Below, piece after piece: positions 25,991-36,485 of a stretch of 64,000 nucleotides of DNA. The notes under the pieces were generated by a model. The model ran no database searches. It was not told the origin of the DNA and worked only from the letters and a program-made list of their open reading frames with translations. The stretch spans positions 2,976,001 to 3,040,000 of the forward strand of contig NZ_CP017659.1 in assembly GCF_015326965.1 (NCBI RefSeq), read 5' to 3'. This DNA comes from Paenibacillus sp. JZ16 (GTDB lineage: Bacteria > Bacillota > Bacilli > Paenibacillales > Paenibacillaceae). Position 1 is the stretch's first letter; each line of letters starts with the position of its first letter. The position numbers and the translations under genes are program-made.

Positions 25991-26005
25991 TTATAATTAT
26001 TATAA
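25991..26005. promoter_or_regulatory. PerR box
   Basis: TTATAATTATTATAA is an exact match to the PerR consensus TTATAATNATTATAA. It lies about 20 bases upstream of the -35 element of the peroxiredoxin promoter, and between it and the end of leuB. Confidence 0.7.
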
Positions 26006-26038
26006 ATAAGGATTTTCCTTGAACGAATGCTTCCTCTA

Positions 26039-27115
26039 TTAACGGATAGCCGCAGCGATCAAATCGCCCATTTCTGTCGTACTGAGCGCTTTGCTATTAT
26101 CCACAGCAATGTCTGCTGTACGATGTCCGGCATCAAGCACCTCGGCAACTGCGCGTTCAATTGCGTCTGCCGCATCCTCGTAGCCGAACGTGAGGCGGTA
26201 CATCAGCGCTACGGACAGAATCGTTGCGATCGGGTTTGCCAAGCCTTGACCGGCAATATCAGGTGCCGAACCGTGTACCGGCTCGTACAGGCCGAAAGCA
26301 CCCTCGCCCATGGATGCGGATGCCAGCATGCCGATGGAACCTGTCAGCATGGCTGCTTCATCGCTCAGGATGTCGCCGAACATGTTCTCGGTTACGATCA
26401 CGTCAAAGCTGGACGGGCGGCGCAGAAGCTGCATCGCGCAATTGTCTACCAGCACATGCTCCAGCTCCACGTCCGGATATTCAGGAGCGATGCGGTTTAC
26501 CGTTTCGCGCCACAAGCGGGACGTTTCCAGCACGTTCGCTTTATCGACGGAAGCCAGCTTCTTCCGGCGCTTCTGTGCAATCTCGAAGGCTTGATGGACG
26601 ATTCGCTCTACCTCCGCCGTATTGTATACGCAAGTATCTACCGCTTCTTCGCCACCAGCACCTTCGCGTCTGAATTTCTCGCCGAAGTATATGCCTCCTG
26701 TCAGCTCACGAACGACCATCAAGTCAGTGCCTTCCAGGACTTCAGGCTTCAATGTGGACGCATCCTTCAAGCAATCGAAAATGACAGCCGGACGCAGGTT
26801 GGAGAACAGGCCAAGCTCTTTACGGATGCCAAGCAATCCGGTTTCCGGGCGAAGCTCCTTCGAATTGTTGTCCCATTTCGGTCCGCCTACCGCACCAAGC
26901 AATACAGCATCGGCGCTCTTACATACATTCAACGTTTCTTCTGGCAGCGGCGTCCCTTTCTCGTCAATGGCGATGCCGCCAAACAGTGCATGTTCCGTCG
27001 TAAATGAATATCCGAACACCTCTTCGGTACGTTTAATGATCTTCTCCGCTTCAGCCACTACCTCAGGACCGATGCCATCTCCGGCAATTACCGCGATTTT
27101 CTTCGTTTCTGCCAT
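26039..27115 (-). CDS. leuB: 3-isopropylmalate dehydrogenase
   Basis: A 358-residue enzyme of leucine synthesis that oxidises and decarboxylates 3-isopropylmalate with NAD+. Motifs: [13 protein letters not shown] at the N-terminus, [11 protein letters not shown], and the C-terminal [13 protein letters not shown] with [16 protein letters not shown]. Mg-binding aspartates are in VDNCAMQL and [16 protein letters not shown] at 27115 follows AAGGAGTG. It is about 2 kb from leuA and separated by a gene on the other strand, so it needs its own promoter; TTGGTC-N18-TTACAA lies upstream on the - strand. Confidence 0.96.
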   Translation of the reverse strand: MAETKKIAVIAGDGIGPEVVAEAEKIIKRTEEVFGYSFTTEHALFGGIAIDEKGTPLPEETLNVCKSADAVLLGAVGGPKWDNNSKELRPETGLLGIRKELGLFSNLRPAVIFDCLKDASTLKPEVLEGTDLMVVRELTGGIYFGEKFRREGAGGEEAVDTCVYNTAEVERIVHQAFEIAQKRRKKLASVDKANVLETSRLWRETVNRIAPEYPDVELEHVLVDNCAMQLLRRPSSFDVIVTENMFGDILSDEAAMLTGSIGMLASASMGEGAFGLYEPVHGSAPDIAGQGLANPIATILSVALMYRLTFGYEDAADAIERAVAEVLDAGHRTADIAVDNSKALSTTEMGDLIAAAIR

Positions 27116-27224
27116 TCTTCGTCACTCCTTAATTTATATATACACTGGTCGTATTTAATCATCTAGTTACTGTTGTAACATACTTCCCCCTTGATTGACC
27201 AAGATATAGAAACTATGAACTTAA

Positions 27225-27500
27225 TTCGTTTTGCCTATAAGCAGGGGGAAAGTGATCAGGGAGATGGCTGCGCCGAAGAGTTGCGCAGACGCTCAAAGAG
27301 TTGTGCAGAAGCTCGAAGAGTTAATATCGCAAGAGCGACTGAACGCGAGTAAGGCTTACTTTGAGAAAGGCTCGAGGCAAAGCTTAATCGTGTGTGCTTT
27401 TGTGCGTGGGTAACTTATGCGAGATCGGCTTTAATGAGAGCAGCTTTATGCGAGACTTCGAAGACTTAATGTGAGAGGCTCCGATTACGTATCGTTCCTC
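27225..27500 (+). repeat. 20-bp tandem repeats and related motifs upstream of leuB
   Basis: GAAGAGTTGCGCAGACGCTC (27275-27294) is followed directly by AAAGAGTTGTGCAGAAGCTC (27295-27314) and a partial third copy (GAAGAGTTAATA). From 27415 to 27482 several looser units follow: TTATGCGAGA, TTTATGCGAGACTTCGAAGAC, TTAATGTGAGAGGCTC. The region between leuB and the aldo/keto reductase gene (27116-27947) has no credible gene. Confidence 0.6.
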
Positions 27501-27652
27501 CAATCGCTGTTGTCGCCGAATTTCTGGATTGTATGTCTGGGGTTGAAATTCGGCTCCAAAGGCGACCGCTCCGCTTTTCCGGAATCGATTCGTCCTCTTC
27601 GCTGCTTCGAAGCTAATGAATTGGCGATTGACAGGTCACTGGAGAAGAGCAC

Positions 27653-27715
27653 ATCTCCCTGACCACAAGGGTGGTGGGAGATAGAAGAACCGCCCTATGT
27701 ATAATCATGGGGCGG
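27653..27715. repeat. Two adjacent hairpins in the leuB-AKR gap
   Basis: ATCTCCC...ACCAC pairs with GTGGT GGGAGAT (27653-27682, a two-base bulge), and CCGCCC (27690-27695) pairs with GGGCGG (27710-27715). No gene ends just upstream. They may be an old terminator pair or a structured RNA. Confidence 0.45.
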
Positions 27716-27947
27716 CTCTTGAAAGTAACATCTTGAAGAGATTCTCGGTTACTCCTAGTCCTGCTTGTGCTTCTTGCTTCTTGCTCTTTAAATTTGGCCA
27801 ATGAAGTAAACAGATCACTCGCAGGTCGGCTTTCAGTGCAACCATATTAACGTTACCCCACACCGTTAGTTACATTTTTCTGCCAATACGCTACAATAGG
27901 GGTGAATTTGTCTTATACCCTAAACGACCAAGGAGTGATCATCGATT

Positions 27948-28928
27948 ATGCAGTACACTGCTCTAGGTAAATCCGGTATGAAAGTAAGTCGTCTGTGTTT
28001 GGGGACGATGAATTTCGGTCCTGCTACGGATGAAAAGGAAGCCTTCCGCATTATGGATGCAGCGCTTGACGCAGGCGTCAATTTCTTCGATACAGCCAAT
28101 GTCTACGGCTGGGGCGAGAACTCGGGCCTGACCGAAACCATTATCGGACGCTGGTTTAATCAAGGCGGGGGCCGCCGCGAGAAAGTCGTTTTGGCTACCA
28201 AATTCTATGGCTCCATGAGCGATCCTCTGGATGGTCCCAACAATGAAGCCGGGCTGTCGAGCTATAAACTTCGCCGTCATCTCGAAGCGTCGCTAAAGCG
28301 TCTGCAGACAGACCATATCGAGCTGTACCAAATGCATCACGTCGATCCTTCCGTCACCTGGGACGAGCTGTGGGGCGCATTTGAGGTTGCGGTTCATCAA
28401 GGAAAAATCGGGTATGTCGGATCCAGCAACTTTGCGGGCTGGCAGATTGCGGTTGCGCAAGCCGCAGCCCAGAGCCGGCATTTCCTCGGCCTCGTTTCCG
28501 AACAGCATAAATACAGCCTGACCTGCCGATTGCCGGAACTCGAAGTGCTTCCCGCTTCGCAGCAGCTTGGGCTCGGCGTCATTCCATGGAGTCCGCTGGA
28601 CGGTGGACTGCTGGGACGCAATGCGCTTAAGAAAATCGAAGGCTCTCGCAGTGGGGGCAATGCGGAGCGCGTGGAGAAACACCGCTCGCAGCTGGAACAG
28701 TTCGCCGCACTCTGCCAGGAGCTTGGCGAACCACAGGATAACGTCGCCCTTGCCTGGGTGCTTAAGAACCCGGCGGTTACGGGACCGATTATCGGACCGC
28801 GCACGCTGGAGCAATTCGAAAGCTCCCTGCGCTCGCTTGAGATTGAACTCGATGAATCCGTAATGAAGCGTCTGGATGAAATTTTCCCGGGTCCGGGCGG
28901 AGCCGCTCCGCAGGCCTACGCCTGGTAA
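27948..28928 (+). CDS. Aldo/keto reductase
   Basis: A 326-residue NAD(P)H-dependent oxidoreductase with a TIM-barrel fold. FFDTANVYGWGEN carries catalytic Asp and Tyr, VVLATKF the lysine, and YQMHHVDP the histidine of the tetrad. The C-terminal GPIIGPRTLEQFESSL contacts the cofactor 2'-phosphate region. ATG at 27948 has AAGGAGTG. It reads against the leu genes on both sides and is followed by a strong bidirectional hairpin. Substrate unknown; many relatives reduce aldehydes. Confidence 0.9.
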   Translation: MQYTALGKSGMKVSRLCLGTMNFGPATDEKEAFRIMDAALDAGVNFFDTANVYGWGENSGLTETIIGRWFNQGGGRREKVVLATKFYGSMSDPLDGPNNEAGLSSYKLRRHLEASLKRLQTDHIELYQMHHVDPSVTWDELWGAFEVAVHQGKIGYVGSSNFAGWQIAVAQAAAQSRHFLGLVSEQHKYSLTCRLPELEVLPASQQLGLGVIPWSPLDGGLLGRNALKKIEGSRSGGNAERVEKHRSQLEQFAALCQELGEPQDNVALAWVLKNPAVTGPIIGPRTLEQFESSLRSLEIELDESVMKRLDEIFPGPGGAAPQAYAW

Positions 28929-29073
28929 AATAAGGATAACATTTGAACGAAACGCTGTCTTATCCCGTTGATCAGCTGCATCAAGGCTGTATCGGTACGC
29001 TGCCATGAGAGTTAAAGGCTCGCTGCTAGTATCTGATACCAGCATTCACGGCCGGCCAACAGCATCATAAAAT

Positions 29074-29119
29074 AAAGAAAAAGAGGAGCCGCTTTCACAG
29101 CGGCCCCTCTTTTTCTTTT
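29074..29119 (+). terminator. Bidirectional terminator between the AKR gene and leuA
   Basis: AAAGAAAAAGAGG-A-GCCGCT pairs with AGCGGC-C-CCTCTTTTTCTTT around a TTCAC loop (29074-29119). U-tracts are present on both strands, so it likely serves the + strand AKR and leuA on the - strand. Confidence 0.85.
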
Positions 29120-29179
29120 GAATATCTCCTGCAGCGCAAAACGATGCGATTCAGAGCTACCATGTACTCTAAGTATGGA

Positions 29180-30718
29180 TTACAGCGTAGCGCGCTCACG
29201 CCGGCTAAACGTTTTGCGTTTCTCGATCAGGACGTTAACCGCATCCACGTAAGCTCTTGCACTTGCTTCCAGAATGTCGGTGCTCAAGCCGCGGCCTTGC
29301 GCAGCCACGTCGTTTTGCGACAGCACGACATGCACTTCACCTTGAGCATCCTTGCCGTGCGTTACCGATTTGATGGAATAATCCGCAAGCGTAACCTCTT
29401 CGCCGGTCACCTTGTCGATCGCGTTATAGATCGCGTCGACGGAACCGTTGCCCTCGGCCTCTTCCTCAATCGTCTGCTCCGCAGTCGCAATACGAACCCG
29501 CGCCGTCGGTGTGGATTCGTTGCCGTAAGCAACAAATATCGTTTCCAGCTTGAACACTTCCGGCGTATCGATCAGTTTCTCTTCCAGCAGAGCCAGCAGA
29601 TCCTCATCGGATACTTCCTTCTTCTTGTCGGCGAGCACCTTGAATTTGGCGAATGCGTCATTCACCTGTTCTTCGCTCAGCTCATAGCCCAAATCCAGCA
29701 GCTTCTCCCGGAAAGCATGACGGCCAGAGTGTTTGCCTAACACCAGCTTGCTTTCTTTGAGCCCGATAGACTCAGGCGTCATAATTTCGTAAGTCGTCTT
29801 CTCTTTCAGCATGCCGTCCTGATGAATACCGGATTCATGAGCGAACGCGTTCGCGCCGACAATCGCTTTGTTGCCCGGCACGACCATACCGGTCAGCTTG
29901 CTCACAAGGCGGCTCGTGCGGGCGATTTCCGTTAGTGCCAGCCCCGTCTTCGCTCCAAAAAACTCGGAGCGCGTCTCCAGCGCCATCGCAATTTCCTCAA
30001 TGGCGGTATTCCCTGCACGTTCGCCGATTCCGTTGATCGTTCCTTCGATCTGATCGGCCCCGTTTAAAATGGCGGCAAGGGTATTCGCCGTCGCCATGCC
30101 CAGATCGTTATGGCAATGCGCGCTCAGCTGCACCTTCTCGATATCCGGAACATTTTCCTTCAAGTATTTGAATATAGCCCCGTACTCCGAAGGATTCAAA
30201 TATCCCACGGTATCCGGAATGTTAACGACATTGGCGCCTTCCCGTACAGCCATGCCTACAACCTCGGCCATGAAATCCAGCTCCGTCCGGCCGGCATCCT
30301 CCAGGGAAAACTCCACTTTGGAAAAGTATTTCTTGGCATAACGGATCGAGGCCTGCGCCGTTTCCAGCACCTGCTGCTTCTCCATCCGCAGCTTGAACTT
30401 GCGGTGAATCGGGGAAGTCGCCAGGAATACGTGTATGCATGGATCCTGTGCTCCCTGAAGCGCTTCGCGAACCGCATCGATGTCACTCTCTCTGGAACGT
30501 GACAATCCAATGACCGTGACGTCTTTAACCGCGCGCGCCACTGCGTTCACAGCAGCAAGGTCACCGGGTGACGCCGCTGGAAAGCCTGCTTCCATGCGGT
30601 CGATTTTCAACTTTTCGAGTTGAAGGGCAATTTCCACCTTTTCCCGAGTGTTCAAATTCACGCCAGGAGACTGCTCTCCATCTCTCAGCGTTGTATCAAA
30701 GATATAAATCTTTCGCAT
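29180..30718 (-). CDS. leuA: 2-isopropylmalate synthase
   Basis: A 512-residue enzyme for the first committed step of leucine synthesis, joining acetyl-CoA and 2-oxoisovalerate. The N-terminus has [14 protein letters not shown], followed by [19 protein letters not shown] (metal HxH), [15 protein letters not shown], and a C-terminal LeuA allosteric domain for leucine inhibition ([20 protein letters not shown], part of it). ATG at 30718 has AAGGAGG; the longer frame is rejected. It is last in the ilvB-ilvH-ilvC-leuA unit and ends at a terminator shared with the AKR gene. Confidence 0.96.
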   Translation of the reverse strand: MRKIYIFDTTLRDGEQSPGVNLNTREKVEIALQLEKLKIDRMEAGFPAASPGDLAAVNAVARAVKDVTVIGLSRSRESDIDAVREALQGAQDPCIHVFLATSPIHRKFKLRMEKQQVLETAQASIRYAKKYFSKVEFSLEDAGRTELDFMAEVVGMAVREGANVVNIPDTVGYLNPSEYGAIFKYLKENVPDIEKVQLSAHCHNDLGMATANTLAAILNGADQIEGTINGIGERAGNTAIEEIAMALETRSEFFGAKTGLALTEIARTSRLVSKLTGMVVPGNKAIVGANAFAHESGIHQDGMLKEKTTYEIMTPESIGLKESKLVLGKHSGRHAFREKLLDLGYELSEEQVNDAFAKFKVLADKKKEVSDEDLLALLEEKLIDTPEVFKLETIFVAYGNESTPTARVRIATAEQTIEEEAEGNGSVDAIYNAIDKVTGEEVTLADYSIKSVTHGKDAQGEVHVVLSQNDVAAQGRGLSTDILEASARAYVDAVNVLIEKRKTFSRRERATL

Positions 30719-30757
30719 GTCGGCACCTCCTTGAAGTTTATCGCTTGACGTAAACAT

Positions 30758-30791
30758 CCGGCGGCAGGTTGACTTAATCCCCTGCCGCCGG
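30758..30791 (-). promoter_or_regulatory. Perfect hairpin between ilvC and leuA
   Basis: CCGGCGGCAGG (30758-30768) and CCTGCCGCCGG (30781-30791) form an 11-bp perfect stem. No T-tract follows on the - strand, so it is not a normal terminator. It may protect or process the 3' end of an ilvC transcript. Confidence 0.55.
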
Positions 30792-30884
30792 CTGCTTTAA
30801 TCTAACGGGTTCCCTGCAGCAGCACCATCATCTCATGCTCGACTGCTCCATACCCGGAAGAATTCTTATGAATTCTATATATTC

Positions 30885-31910
<1,026 letters not shown>

Positions 31911-31915
31911 TCATG

Positions 31916-31973
31916 ATGAGCGGGTATCTCAATAGACCGATCCCTTTTCCGATCTGCTGAGACACCCGCTCAT
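31916..31973 (-). promoter_or_regulatory. Long hairpin between ilvH and ilvC
   Basis: ATGAGCGGGT-A-TCTCA (31916-31931) pairs with TGAGA-C-ACCCGCTCAT (31958-31973). It lies just upstream of the ilvC ribosome binding site and lacks a T-tract. A role as a processing or 5' stabilising structure of ilvC mRNA is inferred. Confidence 0.6.
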
Positions 31974-32043
31974 GCCATGCAGGTGTCTAACGCTTATATT
32001 GCAATAACTTTGTCATCCGGATAAAAAGAAAAACGTAAAATCA

Positions 32044-32529
32044 TTACGCGTTACCGCGAATCATCGCGGTAACCCCGGTACGGGAAAGCTCCTGGATGCC
32101 ATACGGCTTAAGCAGCTCGATCATGGCATCGATTTTGACGGTATCGCCAACCACCTGAACCATCAGGTTGGCTGTGCCGATATCCACGACGGATGCGCGG
32201 AATGTCTCGACAACGCCCATAATTTCCGGTCTTGCCGATGGCTCGGCTTTTACTTTGATCAGGGCGAGCTCTCTGGCTACCATCGGTTTCGAGCTCAGGT
32301 TAATGACTTTAATAACATCGATCAGCTTGTAAAGCTGCTTCTCCACCTGCTCCAGCGTCGTTTCATCACCGGTGGTTACGATAACCATCCGGGACAAGCC
32401 GGATTCCTCCGACTGCCCCACGGTAATGCTCTCGATGTTAAAGCCCCTGCGTCCGAATAACCCGGATACGCGCTGCAGGACACCCGGCTGGTCGTTCACT
32501 AGTACGGCAATGGTATGTTTTGTACTCAT
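32044..32529 (-). CDS. ilvH: Acetolactate synthase small subunit
   Basis: A 161-residue regulatory subunit. An N-terminal ACT domain (HTIAVLVNDQPGVLQRVSGLF, then GFNIESITVG) binds valine for feedback inhibition, and the C-terminal half (ELALIKVKAE, VDIGTANLMVQVVG) contacts the catalytic subunit. ATG at 32529 follows GGGGGAT with 8-9 base spacing and almost touches the stop of ilvB (32531), consistent with translational coupling. It is the second gene of the Leu T-box operon. Confidence 0.94.
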   Translation of the reverse strand: MSTKHTIAVLVNDQPGVLQRVSGLFGRRGFNIESITVGQSEESGLSRMVIVTTGDETTLEQVEKQLYKLIDVIKVINLSSKPMVARELALIKVKAEPSARPEIMGVVETFRASVVDIGTANLMVQVVGDTVKIDAMIELLKPYGIQELSRTGVTAMIRGNA

Positions 32530-32530
32530 C

Positions 32531-34273
32531 TTACGCATCCCCCATCAGCATTTGATCGATTGTCGACCCTTGCGTCACCATCGGATACACGTTCTCGCCT
32601 TTCTCTACAACGAATTCAACGAGGACGGGTCCCGGTGTTTCCATCGCTTCGGCCCAAGCACGCTGTGCTTCTTCTTTCGTGGTGGCACGAAGTCCTTTGA
32701 CACCGTAGGCTTCAGCCAGCTTGACGAAATCAGGGCTGCCTGCCAGATCGATGTGGCTGTAACGGTTATCGTAAATGAGCTCCTGCCATTGACGAACCAT
32801 TCCTAGCACCTGGTTGTTGATGACAACGATTTTTACCGGAATGTTGTTGATGGCACAGATGGCAAGTTCTTGCGAACACATCTGCATGCCGCCATCCCCG
32901 TTGATCGAAATGACCAGGCGATCCGGATGCGCCATCTGGGCACCAATCGCGGACGGGAATCCGAAGCCCATCGTTCCGAGACCGCCGGAGGTGATCCAGG
33001 AACGCGGCTGGTTGAACTTGTAATACTGAGCGGCCCACATTTGGTGCTGGCCAACGTCAGTCGTTACAATCGCTTCACCCTTTGTCGTATCGTTCAGCAT
33101 TTCGATAACCCATTGCGGCTTCAGCACAGTATCTGAATCGACGTAACGGAATGGGTATTCGGCCTTCCATGTTCTGATCTGGTCTCTCCACGCATCTGCT
33201 TTCGCTGCGTACGGAACGAGCGGATTCAACATTTCAAGCACGGTCTTCACGTCTCCGACAATCGGGATATCGGTTGGCACGTTCTTGCCGATCTCAGCCG
33301 GGTCGATATCGATATGAACGATCTTCGCATGTGGCGCGAAACCATCGAGCTTGCCTGTAACCCTGTCATCGAATCTTGCCCCGATATTGATCAGCAGGTC
33401 CGACTGCTGAATACCATGGTTCGATGTGTAGGTTCCGTGCATACCCGGCATTCCCGTCCACAGCTCATGGCCGCTTGGGAAGGCACCCAGACCGAGAAGC
33501 GTTGTCGTGATCGGAATCCCGGATTTATTCACGAATTCGTACAGCCCTTCATGAGCTCCGGAGTAAATCACGCCGCCGCCAGCAAGGATCATAGGACGCT
33601 CGGCTTCCTCAATCGCGCGGGCTAATTTATCCAACTGAAGTTTGTTAGGTACCGTCCGGGGATTGTATCCTCTCAGTTGAATTCGTTCTTCCGGCTGGAA
33701 CAGCGTCGTTGCGGCGGATACATCCTTCGGAATATCGATCAGTACCGGACCTTTGCGGCCGGTTGAAGCGATATGGAAGGCTTCGTGAATCACCCTTGGC
33801 AGATCCTTTACATCCCTTACCAGATAGCTGTGTTTCGTAATCGGCATCGTGATGCCCGTAATGTCCGCTTCCTGGAAAGCGTCCGTACCGATCAGGGTTG
33901 TTGCAACGTTACCGGTTATCACAACGAGTGGAACGGAATCCATATAAGCTGTTGCGATACCGGTCACAAGGTTCGTTGCCCCCGGTCCTGAAGTCGCTAT
34001 GCACACACCGACTTTGCCGCTTGCGCGAGCGTAACCGTCAGCTGCATGAATGGCGCCTTGTTCATGACGGGTCAAGACGTGATTGAAGTCCTCAAAACCA
34101 TACATGGCATCGTAGATGTACAGGACCGCTCCGCCCGGATATCCAAAGACGCATTCGACACCTTCGAGCAGAAGACTCCGAAGCAAGATTTCCGATCCGG
34201 TAATCACTTCAGGCTTCAACCATTTCTCTCGTAATTGTTCTGTAGACCGCACTTCTGGAGTTTGCGCGCTCAT
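32531..34273 (-). CDS. ilvB: Acetolactate synthase large subunit
   Basis: A 580-residue ThDP-dependent enzyme. The catalytic glutamate region is YPGGAVLYIYDAMY..FNHVLTRHEQGAIHAADGYARASG. The central FAD-associated region has GIPITTTLLGLGAFP, and the ThDP motif is INGDGGMQMCSQELAICAINN (GDG..NN, shown as its core). It condenses pyruvate to acetolactate or with 2-oxobutyrate to acetohydroxybutyrate. ATG at 34273 follows GAGGAGG. First gene of the operon after the T-box leader. Confidence 0.96.
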   Translation of the reverse strand: MSAQTPEVRSTEQLREKWLKPEVITGSEILLRSLLLEGVECVFGYPGGAVLYIYDAMYGFEDFNHVLTRHEQGAIHAADGYARASGKVGVCIATSGPGATNLVTGIATAYMDSVPLVVITGNVATTLIGTDAFQEADITGITMPITKHSYLVRDVKDLPRVIHEAFHIASTGRKGPVLIDIPKDVSAATTLFQPEERIQLRGYNPRTVPNKLQLDKLARAIEEAERPMILAGGGVIYSGAHEGLYEFVNKSGIPITTTLLGLGAFPSGHELWTGMPGMHGTYTSNHGIQQSDLLINIGARFDDRVTGKLDGFAPHAKIVHIDIDPAEIGKNVPTDIPIVGDVKTVLEMLNPLVPYAAKADAWRDQIRTWKAEYPFRYVDSDTVLKPQWVIEMLNDTTKGEAIVTTDVGQHQMWAAQYYKFNQPRSWITSGGLGTMGFGFPSAIGAQMAHPDRLVISINGDGGMQMCSQELAICAINNIPVKIVVINNQVLGMVRQWQELIYDNRYSHIDLAGSPDFVKLAEAYGVKGLRATTKEEAQRAWAEAMETPGPVLVEFVVEKGENVYPMVTQGSTIDQMLMGDA

Positions 34274-34319
34274 CAGTCATCCTCCTCTCAAATATTGGCA
34301 CTCTTCATTCAAGCAACAA

Positions 34320-34690
34320 AAAAACCTTCCGTCGCCACACCCGGAGTAACTCCGTGTGAGGGACGAAAGGTTTAGCTTCCGTGGTACCACCCATGTTTGC
34401 CCTACACTTCGCAGTGTAAAGCCTCAGCAGGTATGAAGAACACAATGAACACAGCTCTTCAATATCTGCAGTCCGTAACGTGGACTAAGACGATTCCCCC
34501 TAATAAACGCTGTTACGACTTAATGCGATAAAGTCATAACGTAGCATCTTTCAGGGAAACAGCTCCGAGGTGAGCTCGTATAAAAGGGGTTTTGGTGGTG
34601 GTTTCAGCTGATCCATCCACTCTCTGAGCAAAAGAGCCCTTTAAACTTCGTCCTCATCATTGCCGATTGGATATTTTCGTTAAAATGTTT
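34320..34690 (-). ncRNA. T-box leader of the ilv-leu operon (Leu)
   Basis: GGGTGGTACCACGGAAG (34376-34392, - strand) is the T-box sequence, followed by a terminator with AAACCTTTCGTC and GACGGAAGGTTT arms and T's (ending near 34320). In Stem I the triplet CTC at 34572-34574, followed by ACCTCGGAGC, occupies the specifier position and reads a leucine codon, as in the B. subtilis ilv-leu leader. Uncharged tRNA-Leu would allow read-through. Confidence 0.9.
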
Positions 34691-34696
34691 AGAAAC

Positions 34697-34726
34697 ATTA
34701 TATGATTCATTCATTCCAGAAGTCAA
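34697..34726 (-). promoter_or_regulatory. Sigma-A promoter of the ilv-leu operon
   Basis: TTGACT (34721-34726) and TATAAT (34697-34702) on the - strand, 18 bases apart; the T-box leader starts right after. Confidence 0.8.
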
Positions 34727-34871
34727 CACATTTATTTTACTTCCGATGAAAGGTTTTCATTCACAATTAGAGCAATCCCTTCGCTTCCTTGATGCAAAAC
34801 ACGCTCTTAAACCCTGCTACATATGATAAATGGAGCTATCCTTAATAGCGGTGAAGGGAGGAAACAACACG

Positions 34872-35321
34872 ATGATCCGCTATCGAAAACCGGAGCAGGA
34901 TGATCCGATGATTCTACAACTCATTGAGTCCCAACTCGTCCCGCTTTCCCATATGACAAAAAAAGAGCTGGACATCATCCGCAAGGATATTCCCTCTCGA
35001 TTACGACGCGGCGTGACCCTTGTTGCTTCGCCTCAGGATAACAATAAAATCATTGCCTTTATCCATTTTATGATGCACGGCGAACTGCTGTATATCGATA
35101 TGCTGGCCGTCGCATCCACCGCACAGCGAAGACGGTGGGGCGTCCGATTGATGGAGCATGCCGAACGTTTCGCTGTATCCCGCGGATGCAAACGCGCCAA
35201 GGTCATGGTCGATATTGGAAACCAGACCGGCCTTAACTTTTACCGAAAGCTCGGCTACACGGTTACAAGAATCATCGAACCGAGCCGCTGTTATGAGCTA
35301 GAGAAGATTTGGTTCCTCTAA
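34872..35321 (+). CDS. GNAT family acetyltransferase
   Basis: A 149-residue GNAT protein. YIDMLAVASTAQRRRWGVRLMEH is motif A, with RRRWG as the acetyl-CoA pyrophosphate loop (Q/RxxGxG variant), and VDIGNQTGLNFYRKLGYTVT is motif B. ATG at 34872 has AAGGGAGG; a longer frame from 34830 is rejected. Its stop abuts the stop of the convergent glycine-rich gene with no base between. Substrate unknown. Confidence 0.85.
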   Translation: MIRYRKPEQDDPMILQLIESQLVPLSHMTKKELDIIRKDIPSRLRRGVTLVASPQDNNKIIAFIHFMMHGELLYIDMLAVASTAQRRRWGVRLMEHAERFAVSRGCKRAKVMVDIGNQTGLNFYRKLGYTVTRIIEPSRCYELEKIWFL

Positions 35322-35663
35322 TTACCAGAAGAAACCTGGCCCAAAGCCTGGCCCGAATGCGCCATACCCCGGTCCGAATCCGCCGTATCCCCCTGGGTAG
35401 CCTCCCGGATATCCACCGAATCCGCCACCATAGCCTCCACCGAACGCATAAGGTGCCGTCCCAATGGCAAGAAGGTCAAACAATGCGAGCGGAAGAATCG
35501 CCTTGGTTCTCACTTTTTTCCCCTTGGTTGCCGGTTCTACAAAAAGGCGGTTGCCGGAAACGCGTACCAGCTTGCCTGTCACCATCGTCCCGTCCTTCTT
35601 ATACGCTACGATCTGTTTGCCCACATATGATTTCACTTTTGCCTTGCTGACAGGCTTGTGCAT
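35322..35663 (-). CDS. Glycine/proline-rich protein with small beta domain
   Basis: A 113-residue protein. Residues 1-65 look like a small beta-barrel (VGKQIVAYKKDGTMVTGKLVRVSGNRLFVEP), followed by a short hydrophobic stretch (ILPLALFDLLAIGTAPYAF), then a tail of GGYPGGY/GGFGPGY units ending FGPGFFW. Such tails are common in spore coat and exosporium proteins of this group, but no family is certain. ATG at 35663 has GAGGAGGG. Its stop lies directly against that of the GNAT gene. Confidence 0.68.
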   Translation of the reverse strand: MHKPVSKAKVKSYVGKQIVAYKKDGTMVTGKLVRVSGNRLFVEPATKGKKVRTKAILPLALFDLLAIGTAPYAFGGGYGGGFGGYPGGYPGGYGGFGPGYGAFGPGFGPGFFW

Positions 35664-35822
35664 AAGATCCCTCCTCAGGTAATATACATTTCAATCTATT
35701 CCGGAAGGAGTTCCCTTGCTTGTTTCATGGCCCTTACGATGGCTAAAGATAGGTGAAAAAGCTCGTCCTGCCCAGCATTCAGCACTTAGGATCCTTATGT
35801 ATGACGGACAGGAGCGAAAAAT

Positions 35823-35853
35823 AAAAAAACCGCCGTAATATTACGGCGGTTTC
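35823..35853 (-). terminator. Terminator of the infC operon
   Basis: AAACCGCCGTAA and TTACGGCGGTTT meet around a short TA/AT centre (35827-35852); a T-run follows on the - strand. Confidence 0.85.
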
Positions 35854-35868
35854 TTCATACACGTATAA

Positions 35869-36228
35869 TTAAGCGTTCACTTTTTCTTTAGCTACAGTAG
35901 CCAAAGAATTGAACGCGTTCAGGTCATTAACAGCCAGATCAGCCAGCATTTTACGGTTAATGTCCACGCCAGCAAGCTTCAGACCATGCATCAATTTGCT
36001 GTAAGACAGACCGTTTTGACGAGCAGCCGCGTTGATACGAACGATCCACAATTTACGGAAATTACGTTTCGTTGTACGACGATCCCGGTATGCATAAACG
36101 AGGGATTTCATTACCTGCTCGTTCGCTGTTTTAAAAATGCGGTGTTTGGAACCGAAATAACCTTTCGCAAGCTTCAATACTTTTTTATGTCGACGACGAA
36201 CGACAAATCCGCCTTTAACTCGTGCCAT
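35869..36228 (-). CDS. rplT: 50S ribosomal protein L20
   Basis: A 119-residue protein beginning [30 protein letters not shown], shown by its RRRHKK...KGYFGSK motif, and ending with the globular RNA-binding domain ([18 protein letters not shown]). It is an early 23S rRNA assembly protein and, in Bacilli, the repressor of its own operon through the L20 leader upstream of infC. ATG at 36228. Third gene of infC-rpmI-rplT. Confidence 0.98.
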   Translation of the reverse strand: MARVKGGFVVRRRHKKVLKLAKGYFGSKHRIFKTANEQVMKSLVYAYRDRRTTKRNFRKLWIVRINAAARQNGLSYSKLMHGLKLAGVDINRKMLADLAVNDLNAFNSLATVAKEKVNA

Positions 36229-36258
36229 ATCAAAAGACCTCCCAATAATTGTTGTTTA

Positions 36259-36459
36259 CTATTTCAAGTTAGCCAGACCTTGCTTCAAACGTTTAACATC
36301 TCCAGGCGCCATAACTGGGCTATTGGACAATACGCGCTTCGCACGCTTGGATTTGTGGGAAAGCAAGTGGTTTTTGTAAGCTTTATAACGTTTAACTTTA
36401 CCAGTACCAGTAATCTTGAAGCGGCCTTTCAGGCTGCTATGTGTTTTCATTTTAGGCAT
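36259..36459 (-). CDS. rpmI: 50S ribosomal protein L35
   Basis: A 66-residue basic protein: MPKMKTHSSLKGRFKITGTG, then KRYKAYKNHLLSHKSKRAKR. Standard length and sequence for L35. ATG at 36459 follows GAGGAGG. Middle gene of the infC operon, 26 bases after infC. Confidence 0.98.
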   Translation of the reverse strand: MPKMKTHSSLKGRFKITGTGKVKRYKAYKNHLLSHKSKRAKRVLSNSPVMAPGDVKRLKQGLANLK

Positions 36460-36485
36460 TGTAGTACTTCCTCCTCTAATTTCTC

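Noticed and set aside
26027..27007. 326-codon frame antisense to leuB
   Set aside because: Shadow of leuB; leuB has all family motifs on the - strand.
27231..27413. 60-codon frame in the leuB-AKR gap
   Set aside because: Made of the 20-bp repeats, with no start signal of its own.
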